Shown here piece after piece: positions 52,333 to 61,951 of a DNA stretch of 64,000 bases (position 1 is its first letter; each line of letters begins with the position of its first letter). This DNA is from Runella salmonicolor. Lineage in GTDB: Bacteria; Bacteroidota; Bacteroidia; Cytophagales; Spirosomataceae. Made by a program: the position numbers and the translations under genes. The notes below the pieces were generated by a model, which saw only the letters and a program-made list of their open reading frames with translations, ran no database searches and was not told where the DNA came from. The DNA lies in contig NZ_JAMZEL010000017.1 in assembly GCF_024158025.1 (NCBI RefSeq), positions 62,001 to 126,000 of the forward strand, given 5' to 3'.

Positions 52333-53766
52333 ATGAAAAAACTATTAGACCGATTCAAACTCCCTGATAACCACGCCCAATCCGAAAACAAGCGCCGCGA
52401 TTTTCTAAAAAAAGGTATGTTGGGCGGGTTGTCGTTAGGGTTAATGCTGGATGGTAAACATGAGCAAGAAATGGAATACATTACGCAAAAAGTAAAGCGT
52501 GATTCTAAACCTGCCGATCTTAAAATTACGGATGTACGCATCGCGCATTTGCAGGGAGTTCCGTTCAAAAGCCCCATCATCAGAATTGATACCAATCAGG
52601 GGTTAATAGGTTGGGGGGAAGTACGCGATGGGGCAAGTCCCAACTATGCGCTCATGCTCAAAAGTCGTTTGCTGGGCCAAAACCCCTGCAACGTTGAGAA
52701 GATTTTTAAAGAAATCAAGCAATTTGGCGGACACGGTCGGGCCGCTGGTGGCGTTTGCGGCGTAGAAATGGCGCTCTGGGATTTGGCCGGCAAAGCCTAC
52801 AACGTACCTGTTTATCAAATGTTGGGTGGAAAATACCGCGATGAAATCCGGATGTATGCCGATACGCCCGAAATTACAGACCCTACCAACTTTGCTAAAA
52901 AACTAAAAGAAACCCGTTTGGATAAAGGCTATACCTTCCTTAAAATGGATTTTGGTATTGGTCTGTTGGCAGATAAACCTGGAATGCTGACGGGGGCAAA
53001 TGTTTGGAAACTCAACCAACGCGACAATAAAACCAAAACCGTGGGTAACTATGGCGCTACCAAACACCCTTTTACGCGTATTCAAATTACCGATAAGGGG
53101 TTGGATTATATTGCCGAGTATGTAAGCAAAATTCGTGAAGGAGTGGGGTACGAAATCCCCGTTTCAGCCGATCACTTTGGACACTTTGACGTTAACACGG
53201 CTATTCGTCTTGGCAAAGCCGTTGAAAAATACCAATTGGCTTGGCTCGAAGACCTTGTGCCTTGGTTTTATACCGACCAATGGAAGCAAATTTCGGACGC
53301 TATCGACACGCCCACACTGACGGGAGAAGACATTTACTTAAAAGAAGAATTTATTAAACTCATCAACGCCAAAGCCGTTGACATGATTCACCCCGATTTG
53401 GCCTCTTCTGGGGGTATTTTGGAGACCAAGAAAATTGGCGATTATGCCGAAGAGCACGGCATTCCGATGGCAATGCACTTTGCAGGTAGTCCGATTTCGT
53501 TCATGGCCAATGTTCATTGTGCCGCTGCTACCGAAAACTTCGTAGCACTTGAGCACCACGGCGTAGATGTACCCGGCTGGGAAGACATTGTAACGGGCAG
53601 TAAGCCACTCGTGGTCAATGGATTTGCCCCCGTACCCAACAAACCAGGCTTGGGCGTGGAGCTAAACGAAGAAGGAGCAAAACGCTTCTTGATGAAAGAC
53701 CAGAAATGGTTTGCCCCGACCGACGAATGGAACACCAAAGATTCGTGGGACCGGGATTGGAGCTAG
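52333..53766 (+). CDS. Mandelate racemase/muconate lactonizing enzyme (enolase superfamily) protein, export-signalled
   Basis: The 477-residue protein has a Tat-like N-terminus (ENKRRDFLKKGMLGGLSLGLML), then the enolase-superfamily capping domain (70-190) and the (beta/alpha)7-beta barrel. Metal and catalytic candidates: K in FLKMDFG, D in VSADHFGHFD, E in WLEDLVPW, E in LTGEDIY, then MIHPDLASSGGI and MHFAGSPISFM. These place it in the MR/MLE group of acid-sugar dehydratases or racemases. There is no substrate evidence. It is divergent from the RraA-like gene and may act with it on the same type of substrate (inference). Confidence 0.9.
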   Translation: MKKLLDRFKLPDNHAQSENKRRDFLKKGMLGGLSLGLMLDGKHEQEMEYITQKVKRDSKPADLKITDVRIAHLQGVPFKSPIIRIDTNQGLIGWGEVRDGASPNYALMLKSRLLGQNPCNVEKIFKEIKQFGGHGRAAGGVCGVEMALWDLAGKAYNVPVYQMLGGKYRDEIRMYADTPEITDPTNFAKKLKETRLDKGYTFLKMDFGIGLLADKPGMLTGANVWKLNQRDNKTKTVGNYGATKHPFTRIQITDKGLDYIAEYVSKIREGVGYEIPVSADHFGHFDVNTAIRLGKAVEKYQLAWLEDLVPWFYTDQWKQISDAIDTPTLTGEDIYLKEEFIKLINAKAVDMIHPDLASSGGILETKKIGDYAEEHGIPMAMHFAGSPISFMANVHCAAATENFVALEHHGVDVPGWEDIVTGSKPLVVNGFAPVPNKPGLGVELNEEGAKRFLMKDQKWFAPTDEWNTKDSWDRDWS

Positions 53767-53803
53767 TTCATTTTTAACCTATCAATAAGTACCTGTGATG
53801 TAG

Positions 53804-53838
53804 GCGTCGGGCGGTTCAAAACCGTCTGGCGCTTTTTT
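53804..53838 (+). terminator. Terminator after the enolase-superfamily gene (palindrome family member)
   Basis: GCGTCGGGCGGTT and AACCGTCTGGCGC form a 13-bp stem with three G-U pairs and a CAA loop, followed by T6. Its core GGTTCAAAACC is the reverse complement of that in the palindrome at 4334. Confidence 0.85.
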
Positions 53839-53890
53839 GTTTCCAACCATTTAGGCTTGATTTTCGTCCAATAGAAAAAAGAATTACGCA

Positions 53891-54304
53891 ATGAAAAATC
53901 TCCTGTTGTTGGTGTTTTTAGTGGGTATGGTAGGGTGCCGTGAAAAGGCCCTTTCGCCAGAAGAATTACAGCCTCTGGCAGGTAAGTGGCGATTAAGCGC
54001 GGTTCAACCAGCGGGCAAAAACGAATGGGAGGATGTGACCCAAAGCGGCCAGTATCAATTTGAAATACGCTACGACGGCGTCATCCTTGACCAAAATGGC
54101 TTACCTGCCTGCTGCGCCCCAAAATACCTCAGTGTAAACGGAAAAACATTTACCATTGTGCCCAAGGAAAGTCTTCCCACCAATCCCCAATGTGCATTGG
54201 TGAGTTGTTTAGCTTGTGATACGTGGAATATGGATTTACAGGGTGATAAGCTGATTGTCAGTTACTGCGAGGGAAGCGGTCGCAACCGTTTTGTGAAAAT
54301 GTAA
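53891..54304 (+). CDS. Small lipoprotein, lipocalin-like
   Basis: The 137-residue protein has a lipoprotein signal (LLLVFLVGMVGC) and a mature part beginning LAGKWRLSAVQP, the pattern of lipocalin-like small proteins. Six Cys residues in the second half (CC, C, C, C, C) could form disulfides. The function is unknown. It converges with the TonB_C gene with 15 bp between. Confidence 0.75.
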   Translation: MKNLLLLVFLVGMVGCREKALSPEELQPLAGKWRLSAVQPAGKNEWEDVTQSGQYQFEIRYDGVILDQNGLPACCAPKYLSVNGKTFTIVPKESLPTNPQCALVSCLACDTWNMDLQGDKLIVSYCEGSGRNRFVKM

Positions 54305-54319
54305 AGAGTTTCTTTGCTA

Positions 54320-55768
54320 TCATTCAAGAACAAAACTGACGGGCAAATTATACTTTACTCTCACTTTTTGACCGCGCTCCGTGCCAGGAAACCACTTACC
54401 GCTCATTCCTTTGACCACCCGCAGGGCCTCTTCGTCGCAACCGCCGCCGATTCCTTTGAGTACTTCGTAGTCGCACAGGGAGCCGTCTTCGCATACCACA
54501 AAAGAGATGAAGACTTTTCCTGAAATATTTTTTCGGGCCGCCGCTTTGGGGTAGTTGATATTTCTCCCTAAAAACATTGCCAAAGCCGAAAGCCCGCCCG
54601 AAAACTGCGGAAGTTCCTGTACTTCGGTGTAGGTATGTTCTGTACCGTCCAACAACAGGCGTCCCTGTACCAATTTGCCTTTATCGTAGGTTTCTTCATA
54701 ATAGAGCGTGCTGTCGGGACGCTTGGCAAGCCACTTCCCTGCTTTTTTGCCATTCTCAAAAGCGCCCTGTTCGATGATCCATTGGTCTTTTTGAACCTTA
54801 GTTCTATAAACACCCCAACCATTCCCACCTTTAACCCAGACGTTACCTTCCCGAGACCACAAATCAATGACAGTGATTCCCGCCGGCTTTGTCGGGTCGG
54901 GCAACTCCTGTAACCGAACTTCTTTCAGTTGGCCGTTATCATACCACATCTGTATCTTTTCGTTTTTCCCGTCTACTATCTGCCGTTCCTGCAAGGCACC
55001 GTTGGCGTAATATTCAGCAGAGGAAACGACCTTATTGCCCTGTTTTTCTTTGGTTGACAACAGTTGTCCATTTTTCTGAACAATCGTTTCGGGCACGTAC
55101 GAATTCCAATCTTTATCCCTGACTGTCAACCGATAAGCTGGAATCGAATCGATCATTGTTTCATTGACAATCTTGTACATCAATGAATCTCTCTTAAACG
55201 GCACCGACAAAAAAGGCTTCCATTCTTTTTTCTTCAACTCTTCAAAAACCACATCATCCCTTACAAGGCCGTTTTTATCAACGGGAATGTATCTCCGAAA
55301 ATGGTACTCGGTGGGGTCTTGCGTAAACTGGAATTTTTCGTTAAAATAATCCACCAGTCGTTGGCTGGTGCTGTCATAATTGGTGACGGGCATATCGGGG
55401 AAAACAACGAAAAAATTGAAATCCTGACGAACGGGCTTTGTGTCTTTAAGGGCAGGTTCCCACGCCCGATAAAGCCCTACAACCCTCAGCGCTTCGGCAT
55501 CACAAAGTGGATGGATGCCTTTGATGATTTTCAGGCCAGAGACGCTGCCGTCGGTTTCTACAATACCACTCATAAATACCCGCCCCTGTACTGATTTAAG
55601 CCGTGCCTGAAAAGGTATCTGCAAATTATCCTTGACGAATTGCTGCAAATACGCAAACCCGCCTTGGGGTTGAGCCGCTTTGTCTACGTCACGTTCGGGA
55701 TAAACGGTCTGGCTGTAAGCAGTAAGCGAGAGCAGGGTGGATACCCATAGAATCAAAGTAAATTTCAT
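54320..55768 (-). CDS. Secreted protein with two TonB C-terminal domains and MORN-like repeats
   Basis: The 482-residue protein has a signal peptide (TLILWVSTLLSLTAYSQ). A first TonB_C domain lies at about 40-125 (VQGRVFMSGIVETDGSVSGLKIIKGIHPLCDAEALRVV), and a second at about 395-482 (SGKVFISFVVCEDGSLCDYEVLKGIGGGCDEEALRVV). Between them are toxin_YwqK/MORN-like antigen repeats (SAEYYANGALQERQIVDGK, MWYDNGQLKEVRL). There is no membrane helix or proline-rich linker as in true TonB, so it is unlikely to energise transport. Such double TonB_C/MORN proteins are common in Bacteroidota; the role is unknown. Confidence 0.88.
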   Translation of the reverse strand: MKFTLILWVSTLLSLTAYSQTVYPERDVDKAAQPQGGFAYLQQFVKDNLQIPFQARLKSVQGRVFMSGIVETDGSVSGLKIIKGIHPLCDAEALRVVGLYRAWEPALKDTKPVRQDFNFFVVFPDMPVTNYDSTSQRLVDYFNEKFQFTQDPTEYHFRRYIPVDKNGLVRDDVVFEELKKKEWKPFLSVPFKRDSLMYKIVNETMIDSIPAYRLTVRDKDWNSYVPETIVQKNGQLLSTKEKQGNKVVSSAEYYANGALQERQIVDGKNEKIQMWYDNGQLKEVRLQELPDPTKPAGITVIDLWSREGNVWVKGGNGWGVYRTKVQKDQWIIEQGAFENGKKAGKWLAKRPDSTLYYEETYDKGKLVQGRLLLDGTEHTYTEVQELPQFSGGLSALAMFLGRNINYPKAAARKNISGKVFISFVVCEDGSLCDYEVLKGIGGGCDEEALRVVKGMSGKWFPGTERGQKVRVKYNLPVSFVLE

Positions 55769-55966
55769 GGCGCTGTAAGTAGTTGAGGTTGTATTGTGTA
55801 AAAATCAAAAGACCTGCATTTAAACAAAAAGTAACGGATTGTCCAAGGTTTTTTGGCAAATTATCCGTTACGTCATTCCCCACATGCCATGTTTGGGTAG
55901 ATGGGATGATTTTAGCAATTTTGTCGCTGCTTACTTACGACAGACGGGCCGTCTGTACCACTAAAT

Positions 55967-57241
55967 ATGAAAATTGGGTTTGTCGTTTCTTTCTTTGATT
56001 TCCGCAACGACGTGCGGCGTGTAATGGCCGAAGTTGCTAAACAACACGAAGTAATCATTTTTGGCCGCCCCGAAAATCGCAACGAAATTCTGCGGCATCT
56101 GCCCGAAGGACTGGAATTCAGGGTCATCAACGAGCGCAAAAACAGTTTTTGGAATAACGTTTGGATGAAATTGTTCGTACTCTTCAAACGTATTCCCAAA
56201 AGTCGTCATAATTTTTTCCTGATGGAGCTGTTCAAAGCCTCTCATGCCACCGACCCAGCAGTTCGAAAAAAAAATTATAAAATCATCCAATGGGTCCGGC
56301 GACTGCCCAAGTTCATTTCATACGATACTTACCTAAAAGGTCTGAACTATCAGAAAGGTACTGACTTAAGCGAAATCGACCAATTTGTGTGCTTTACGGC
56401 CATTGCCGACGATTTCCTATTGGCCCGCCTTCTCCACGAAAAGTATCCCGTAAAAGTATATGTATACAGTTGGGACCACGCCTGCAAGCACATTTGTTTT
56501 TCTGAACGCGCGCATTATATCTGCTGGAATGAGCGCATCAAAGAAGACATTGTTCATCTACAACATGTTCCACCAGCCCACGTAAAAGTAGTTGGCGCAA
56601 GCCAATTTGCTTACATCCATGAGTATCAACAACGGCAAGCACAACTACCCCGAACTTACCCCTTTCGATATATATACTTCGGCTGCGCCATCGGCATTGA
56701 TGATTTGGTCAAAGAAGAAGTCAGTGTGGCCATTTCAGTGGCACAGGTGTTAGCAAAAACCCGCCCTGAGCTCACATTAGTGGTTCGCCCTTATCCAGTA
56801 CAGGGCAATTGGGAAGTGTATCAAGCCCTCCGTAATCTACCCAATGTAATCATGGACGATGGTTTTCGGACGGTTGATTTGTCGGTAAAAGATGGACATA
56901 TTTTGGAAAAATTTGAGAAGATTGCCCACGCGGAGGCCTTTTTTCATTTAGGCACCACCATGGGCTTGGAAGCATGTTTCACAGATACGCCTTCGTTCAT
57001 CTTAGATTATGGCTACAAAAACAAAGACGGTCTGAGTTTGTACAGTTTTATTCACCAATACCAAAACGACCGCCACTTGATTGACCTTGCGCCCCAGAAT
57101 GCCGTTCGGTCCGAACGTCATTTGACAGAAATTTTAAAAGAATTGAACAACCCCACGTATCGTCTACTCAATAAACAAGTACAAGCACAATATCAAATCA
57201 AGTCATTTCAACAATTCTCGGAGGATTTGTTAGCACCATAG
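55967..57241 (+). CDS. Unrecognised glycosyltransferase-like protein
   Basis: The 424-residue protein starts KIGFVVSFFDFRNDVRRVMAEVAKQHEVIIFGRP, the usual opening of GT-B glycosyltransferases, and has a C-terminal half with RPYPVQGNWEVYQAL and the helix motif FFHLGTTMGLEACFTDTPSFILDYG, close in type to the nucleotide-sugar site (G-x3-E-A) of that fold. Many families share this layout, so activity on surface polysaccharide is only likely. It stands alone between the TonB_C gene and the serine hydrolase. No signal peptide is present. Confidence 0.65.
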   Translation: MKIGFVVSFFDFRNDVRRVMAEVAKQHEVIIFGRPENRNEILRHLPEGLEFRVINERKNSFWNNVWMKLFVLFKRIPKSRHNFFLMELFKASHATDPAVRKKNYKIIQWVRRLPKFISYDTYLKGLNYQKGTDLSEIDQFVCFTAIADDFLLARLLHEKYPVKVYVYSWDHACKHICFSERAHYICWNERIKEDIVHLQHVPPAHVKVVGASQFAYIHEYQQRQAQLPRTYPFRYIYFGCAIGIDDLVKEEVSVAISVAQVLAKTRPELTLVVRPYPVQGNWEVYQALRNLPNVIMDDGFRTVDLSVKDGHILEKFEKIAHAEAFFHLGTTMGLEACFTDTPSFILDYGYKNKDGLSLYSFIHQYQNDRHLIDLAPQNAVRSERHLTEILKELNNPTYRLLNKQVQAQYQIKSFQQFSEDLLAP

Positions 57242-57256
57242 TTTCTCTTAACTTTG
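57227..57256 (+). promoter_or_regulatory. Consensus promoter of the second serine hydrolase
   Basis: TTG (57227-57229), 19 nt, TAACTTTG (57249-57256) is an exact TTG-N19-TAnnTTTG match, 23 bp before the ATG at 57280. The -33 box overlaps the end of the preceding gene. Confidence 0.75.
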
Positions 57257-57279
57257 GTCATTTTCAAACCCTTAACGAT

Positions 57280-58593
57280 ATGCCCTTGAATCATTTTTGC
57301 CGTGCCGTGACCTTGATGCTGCTGTCAGCATTACCACTTTTTTCTCAAACGGGTACCCGACAAGCCCCTCCCCTCCTATCGGCGGCTACGCCCGAGTCGG
57401 TGGGGATGTACTCAGAGCGGCTCAATCGGCTGGACGGCATGATTCAGTCGTATATCGACAAAGGCGCTTTTCCGGGCGTGGCGGCCATTGTGGTTCGTAA
57501 TGGTAAAATTGTGTACTACAAAGCCTTCGGAAAAGCAGACCTTGAAAGCAATAAACCGTTGGCCAAAGATGCCATTTACCGAATTGCTTCCATGACCAAA
57601 GCCATTACATCGTTGGCCGTGATGATGCTCCACGAAGAAGGCAAAATCATGCTCGATGATCCCATCAGCAAATACATTCCAGAGTTTGCTAAGCCAGTTG
57701 TGCTCGACCAATTCAACCCGAAAGACAGCAGCTTTACGACCCTGCCCGCTAAGCGGGAGATTTCGGTGCGGCATTTGCTGACACACATGTCGGGAATCAA
57801 TTACAATGTCATTTCCAGCGATGAGCGTCTTCGGGCCATTTATACCAAAGCAGGAATTGTGGATGCCTTTACCACCGAAAATCTCAAAATCGGGGATAAC
57901 ATCCGAAAACTAGCCAAACTTCCGCTCAATCATCAGCCCGGCGAAAAATGGACCTACGGCCTAAGCGTTGATGTACTAGGGTATTTGGTGGAAATTGCGT
58001 CCGGAATGACCCTTGACCAGTTTTTTCAGCAACGGATTTTTGCCCCACTGGGCATGAAAGATACTTACTTTTATCTGCCTGATTCTAAAAAAGACCGTTT
58101 GGTGCCGCTGTATTCCGAAGATAAAGACAAGAAGTTGGTCAAAGGCACCACCAACTCGTTATCGGCAAACCCCAATTACCCGATTGAGGGAGCCAAAGCC
58201 TTTTATTCAGGCGGCGGTGGCCTATCAAGCACAGCATACGACTATGCCATTTTTCTTCAAATGCTCCTGAATGGCGGCGTGTACAACGGCAAACGGCTGT
58301 TGAGCCGCAAAGCCGTGGAGCTTTTTACCAACACCAACCAAAGTGGAACGTTGTTTCCCGACCCACGCAGCTACTTCAGTTTGGGGTTCAGCGTCGTAAG
58401 CGAAGCAGGGCGCTCAAAAGGTTTGGGCAGCGTGGGCACCTTCAGTTGGGGCGGGGCATTCAGTACCAACTATTTTGCCGACCCTAAAGAAAAAATTTGC
58501 GCCGTTATTATGAAACAAATGTGGCCTACCAGCTACGGTGGCGAAATAGACCGTAAGTTTGAAATGATGATTTATCAGTCATTGGATGATTAA
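57280..58593 (+). CDS. Secreted serine hydrolase, class C beta-lactamase family (second copy)
   Basis: The 437-residue protein has a signal peptide (AVTLMLLSALPLFSQ) and the motifs of the family: S-M-T-K in IASMTKAIT, Y-G-L-S in place of YxN, and the K/HTG-equivalent region FSWGGAFSTNY. It therefore belongs to a different branch from the protein at 1295. Substrate unknown. It overlaps the convergent quinone oxidoreductase gene by 4 bp. Confidence 0.9.
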   Translation: MPLNHFCRAVTLMLLSALPLFSQTGTRQAPPLLSAATPESVGMYSERLNRLDGMIQSYIDKGAFPGVAAIVVRNGKIVYYKAFGKADLESNKPLAKDAIYRIASMTKAITSLAVMMLHEEGKIMLDDPISKYIPEFAKPVVLDQFNPKDSSFTTLPAKREISVRHLLTHMSGINYNVISSDERLRAIYTKAGIVDAFTTENLKIGDNIRKLAKLPLNHQPGEKWTYGLSVDVLGYLVEIASGMTLDQFFQQRIFAPLGMKDTYFYLPDSKKDRLVPLYSEDKDKKLVKGTTNSLSANPNYPIEGAKAFYSGGGGLSSTAYDYAIFLQMLLNGGVYNGKRLLSRKAVELFTNTNQSGTLFPDPRSYFSLGFSVVSEAGRSKGLGSVGTFSWGGAFSTNYFADPKEKICAVIMKQMWPTSYGGEIDRKFEMMIYQSLDD

Positions 58594-59558
58594 GGCACAA
58601 GAACGATTTTTCCGATGTGCTCTGAGCTTTCCATCAATCGGTGGGCTTCGGCCGCCTCGCTGAGTGGAAATGTTTTATAGAGAATCGGTTTGTATTGACC
58701 CGTGCCCATGAGGGGCCAAACGTACTTTTCTACTTCGGCCGCCAAAGCCGCCTTAAATTCGGCATCACGGGGGGCAAGCATGCTTCCCGTGATGGTCAGG
58801 CGTTTGCTCATCACTTCCAAAATATTGAACTGCGTTTGCGCGCCGCCCAAGCTGGCAATAAAACACAGACGACCATCGGTTCGCAACAGACGTATATTTT
58901 TGGAGGTGTACTCTCCGCCAATGTAATCCAAAATAGCATCCATTCCGAAAGGTTTAAAGACGTCTTCAAAATTTTGGGTTTTGTAATTTACGCATTTTAC
59001 CGCCCCCAATTCTTCACAAAATCGACATTTTTCATCCGTTCCTGCGGTAGCAAATACCTGTGCCCCAAAGGCTTTTGCCAATTGAATAGCGGTGACCCCA
59101 ATACCGCTTGTACCACCGTGTATGAGCAGATTCTCACCTGGCTGCAAGTGCATCCGTCGAAACACATTGTCCCATACGGTCATGCTTGTCTCGGGCAAAC
59201 AGGCAGCTTCTTCAAACGAAAGGCCTTCTGGAATGGGGAAACAATGATGGGCATTGGCCAAGGCATATTCGGCGTAACCACCGTGGCGAATGAGCGCGCA
59301 TACCCGGTCGCCTACTTTCCAGCGGCTCACCGAAGAGCCTATTTGCTCCACTACCCCCGCGATTTCTAAGCCCAACGGCTCGACAGGCGCCTGACCCGAA
59401 ACCCCGTAACGCCCTTGACGCATCAACAAATCGGCCCGGTTGACCCCTGCCGCATACACCCGAATCAGTACGTCTTGCAGCACAGGTACGGGCAAGGCAC
59501 GTTCTTGCAAATTCAGGACTTCGGGCCCGCCCGTTTGGGAAACAATAACTGCTTTCAT
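58590..59558 (-). CDS. NAD(P)H-quinone oxidoreductase, PIG3-like (zinc-free MDR)
   Basis: This 322-residue medium-chain reductase begins MKAVIVSQTGGPEVL and shows AGVNRADLLMRQGRYG and GDRVCALIRHGGYAEYA, typical of the PIG3/quinone oxidoreductase branch. The NADP fold is at about 140-250 (LIHGGTSGIGVTAIQLAKAFGAQVFATAGT). No zinc-binding cysteines are present. It reduces quinones or related alpha,beta-unsaturated carbonyls with NADPH. Its end overlaps the serine hydrolase stop by 4 bp. Confidence 0.92.
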   Translation of the reverse strand: MKAVIVSQTGGPEVLNLQERALPVPVLQDVLIRVYAAGVNRADLLMRQGRYGVSGQAPVEPLGLEIAGVVEQIGSSVSRWKVGDRVCALIRHGGYAEYALANAHHCFPIPEGLSFEEAACLPETSMTVWDNVFRRMHLQPGENLLIHGGTSGIGVTAIQLAKAFGAQVFATAGTDEKCRFCEELGAVKCVNYKTQNFEDVFKPFGMDAILDYIGGEYTSKNIRLLRTDGRLCFIASLGGAQTQFNILEVMSKRLTITGSMLAPRDAEFKAALAAEVEKYVWPLMGTGQYKPILYKTFPLSEAAEAHRLMESSEHIGKIVLVP

Positions 59559-59633
59559 TATATTCGAAAATTAGATAAACAATTGTCAATACAATCCATG
59601 AAGGTACATGACACTCCAAAAATAAACATCCAT

Positions 59634-59655
59634 TAACTTTGTATTATTACTTTTG
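59634..59655 (+). promoter_or_regulatory. Two possible -7 elements of the rhamnose operon
   Basis: TAACTTTG (59634-59641) and TACTTTTG (59648-59655) both fit TAnnTTTG upstream of rhaEW at 59708. Neither has a TTG at -33, as would suit an activator-dependent catabolic promoter (inference). Confidence 0.45.
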
Positions 59656-59707
59656 AAGTATTTACTATAACAATCCTTAGAACGATCCAAACTACTAATA
59701 CATAAAT

Positions 59708-61840
59708 ATGTCAGCGACAACCATTCAATTTAAGCATGTAAGCTACCTTTGGGATGACGCCAAAGCCGCCGAGTTGGCGGGCGATGAAGTAGCTCTCTTT
59801 ATCTACCGCTCCAATATCCTTGGTGCCGACCTTCGCCTAACAAACTACGGAGGAGGAAACACATCGGTCAAAATTACGGATAAGGACCCACTTACCGCAA
59901 AAGATACGGAAGTAATGTGGATTAAAGGTTCAGGAGGGGATATTGGTACCCTCAAAAAATCGGGTTGTGCGGCATTGTATCTGGATCGTTTGCGTAGTTT
60001 GGAGAATGTTTATCGCGGCTTAGAATTTGAAGATGAAATGGTGGAGTTGTTCAACCATTGTATCTTCGATTTAGCGTCAAAAGCGCCTTCTATTGATACT
60101 CCTTTACACGGATTTTTACCGTTTGCCCATATTGACCACCTTCACCCCGACGCAGCGATTGCGATTGCAGCGGCCAAGGATGGCAAAAAAATTACGAACG
60201 AACTCTTCAACGGCGAAGTGGGCTGGGTAGAATGGCAACGCCCAGGCTTTGAATTGGGCCTCCAACTTCGTACCTGTTTGGAAGAAGCCGCCGCCAAAGG
60301 CATCAAATTACGTGGTATCATGCTCGGCTCACACGGCTTGTTTACGTGGGGTGATACTTCTTATGAAAGTTACATCAACACGCTCGAAGTCATCGAAAAG
60401 TGTGCTGAATATTTGGAAGCAAATTACGGCAAAACCCGTCCTGTATTTGGCGGTCAGAAAATTGAAAGCCTGTCGCCAGAAGACCGTCAAAAACAAGCGG
60501 CTAAATTAGCCCCTGTATTGCGCGGTTTTTGTTCGTCATACCGCACCATGGTTGGCCATTTTACGGACGACGCACGCGTATTGGAATTTATCAACTCCAA
60601 TGATTTGGACAAATTAGCGCCTTTGGGCACTTCTTGTCCTGACCACTTCCTTCGCACCAAAATCAGCCCGCTGGTATTAACCTTGGCCCCTGACGAAGAT
60701 TTGTCGGACGTGGCGGCGTTGAAAGAAAAACTTCTGCCGGGCTTTGTCGCGTACCGCGAATTATATACGGATTACTACGAAACCTGTAAGCATCCCAACT
60801 CGCCCGCCATGCGTGACCCTAATCCGGTGGTTATTCTATACCCCGGCGTAGGAATGTTTACGTTCTCAAAAGATAAAACAACGGCCCGTTTGGCCTCTGA
60901 ATACTACATCAACGCCGTCAATGTGATGAAAGGCGCCGAGGCAGTATCAGAATACACCTCATTGCCCCGTCAGGAGGCTTTCAACATTGAATATTGGCTG
61001 TTGGAAGAAGCTAAACTTCAACGTATGCCCAAGCCCAAGGCGCTTTCTGGACGCGTAGCGTTGATTACGGGAAGTGCGGGAGGTATCGGAAAGGCCATCG
61101 CTCGTCGCTTTGCCGAAGAGGGTGCGGTAGTGGTCTTGAACGATATTAATGAAGAGCGTCTGGCGGGAGCCAAAGAAGAGTTTGTGAAGAAATTCGGTAA
61201 AGATGCCGTGTCGACCACGCTTCTGAACGTGACCGATGCCCAGAGCATTTTATCGGCAATGGACGCTGCCGCCTTGGCCTTTGGCGGTGTGGATATCATT
61301 GTCAACAACGCAGGAATCAGTATCTCTAAACCCATTGAAGCCCATACGATTGAAGATTGGGATAAGTTATATGACATTTTGGTCAAAGGTCAATTCCTCG
61401 TTACCCAAGCGGGTATTGCGGTAATGCGCAAGCAGGGCTTTGGCGGAGATGTCATCAATATTGTGAGTAAAAATGCCTTGGTATCAGGACCTAACAACGC
61501 AGGTTACGGTTCGGCCAAAGCTGCTCAATTGCATTTAAGCCGACTTAATGCCGCCGAATTAGGCGGTGATAAGATTCGGGTCAATACCGTCAATCCCGAC
61601 GCGGTTATTGCCGATTCAAATATTTGGGCTGGTGGCTGGGCCGAAGGCCGCGCCAAAGCCTACGGCATTACAGTAGAAGAATTACCCGCATATTATGCCA
61701 AACGAACATTGTTGAACGAGGCTATTTTGCCCGACGACATTGCCAATGCCTGCTTCGCCTTCGTGGGAGGGTTGCTCAGTAAATCGACCGGTAACGTGTT
61801 GAACGTAGACGGCGGTGTAGCAATGGCTTTTGTTCGTTAA
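59708..61840 (+). CDS. rhaEW: Bifunctional rhamnulose-1-phosphate aldolase/short-chain dehydrogenase
   Basis: The 710-residue fusion has a class II aldolase domain (about 20-430; zinc ligands in TPLHGFLPFAHIDHLHPDAA and GSHGLF) and an SDR domain (about 440-710; cofactor motif TGSAGGIGKAIA, catalytic YGSAK). The aldolase splits L-rhamnulose-1-phosphate to dihydroxyacetone phosphate and L-lactaldehyde; the SDR half is thought to oxidise lactaldehyde to lactate in this family. It is the first gene of a rhamnose operon with rhaI 111 bp downstream. Confidence 0.93.
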   Translation: MSATTIQFKHVSYLWDDAKAAELAGDEVALFIYRSNILGADLRLTNYGGGNTSVKITDKDPLTAKDTEVMWIKGSGGDIGTLKKSGCAALYLDRLRSLENVYRGLEFEDEMVELFNHCIFDLASKAPSIDTPLHGFLPFAHIDHLHPDAAIAIAAAKDGKKITNELFNGEVGWVEWQRPGFELGLQLRTCLEEAAAKGIKLRGIMLGSHGLFTWGDTSYESYINTLEVIEKCAEYLEANYGKTRPVFGGQKIESLSPEDRQKQAAKLAPVLRGFCSSYRTMVGHFTDDARVLEFINSNDLDKLAPLGTSCPDHFLRTKISPLVLTLAPDEDLSDVAALKEKLLPGFVAYRELYTDYYETCKHPNSPAMRDPNPVVILYPGVGMFTFSKDKTTARLASEYYINAVNVMKGAEAVSEYTSLPRQEAFNIEYWLLEEAKLQRMPKPKALSGRVALITGSAGGIGKAIARRFAEEGAVVVLNDINEERLAGAKEEFVKKFGKDAVSTTLLNVTDAQSILSAMDAAALAFGGVDIIVNNAGISISKPIEAHTIEDWDKLYDILVKGQFLVTQAGIAVMRKQGFGGDVINIVSKNALVSGPNNAGYGSAKAAQLHLSRLNAAELGGDKIRVNTVNPDAVIADSNIWAGGWAEGRAKAYGITVEELPAYYAKRTLLNEAILPDDIANACFAFVGGLLSKSTGNVLNVDGGVAMAFVR

Positions 61841-61880
61841 TTAAAGATTGTTTTTTCATCATAGGTTAGTTTAATACTCG

Positions 61881-61914
61881 AATCTAACGTCTGACTTCAG
61901 GCGTTAGATTTTTT
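61881..61914 (+). terminator. Hairpin in the rhaEW-rhaI gap
   Basis: AATCTAACG and CGTTAGATT form a 9-bp stem followed by a T-run. It may cause partial termination and lower expression of rhaI and rhaB. Confidence 0.7.
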
Positions 61915-61951
61915 AAATCGTTTATTTCCTAACTTCAAATCGGTCATTACC

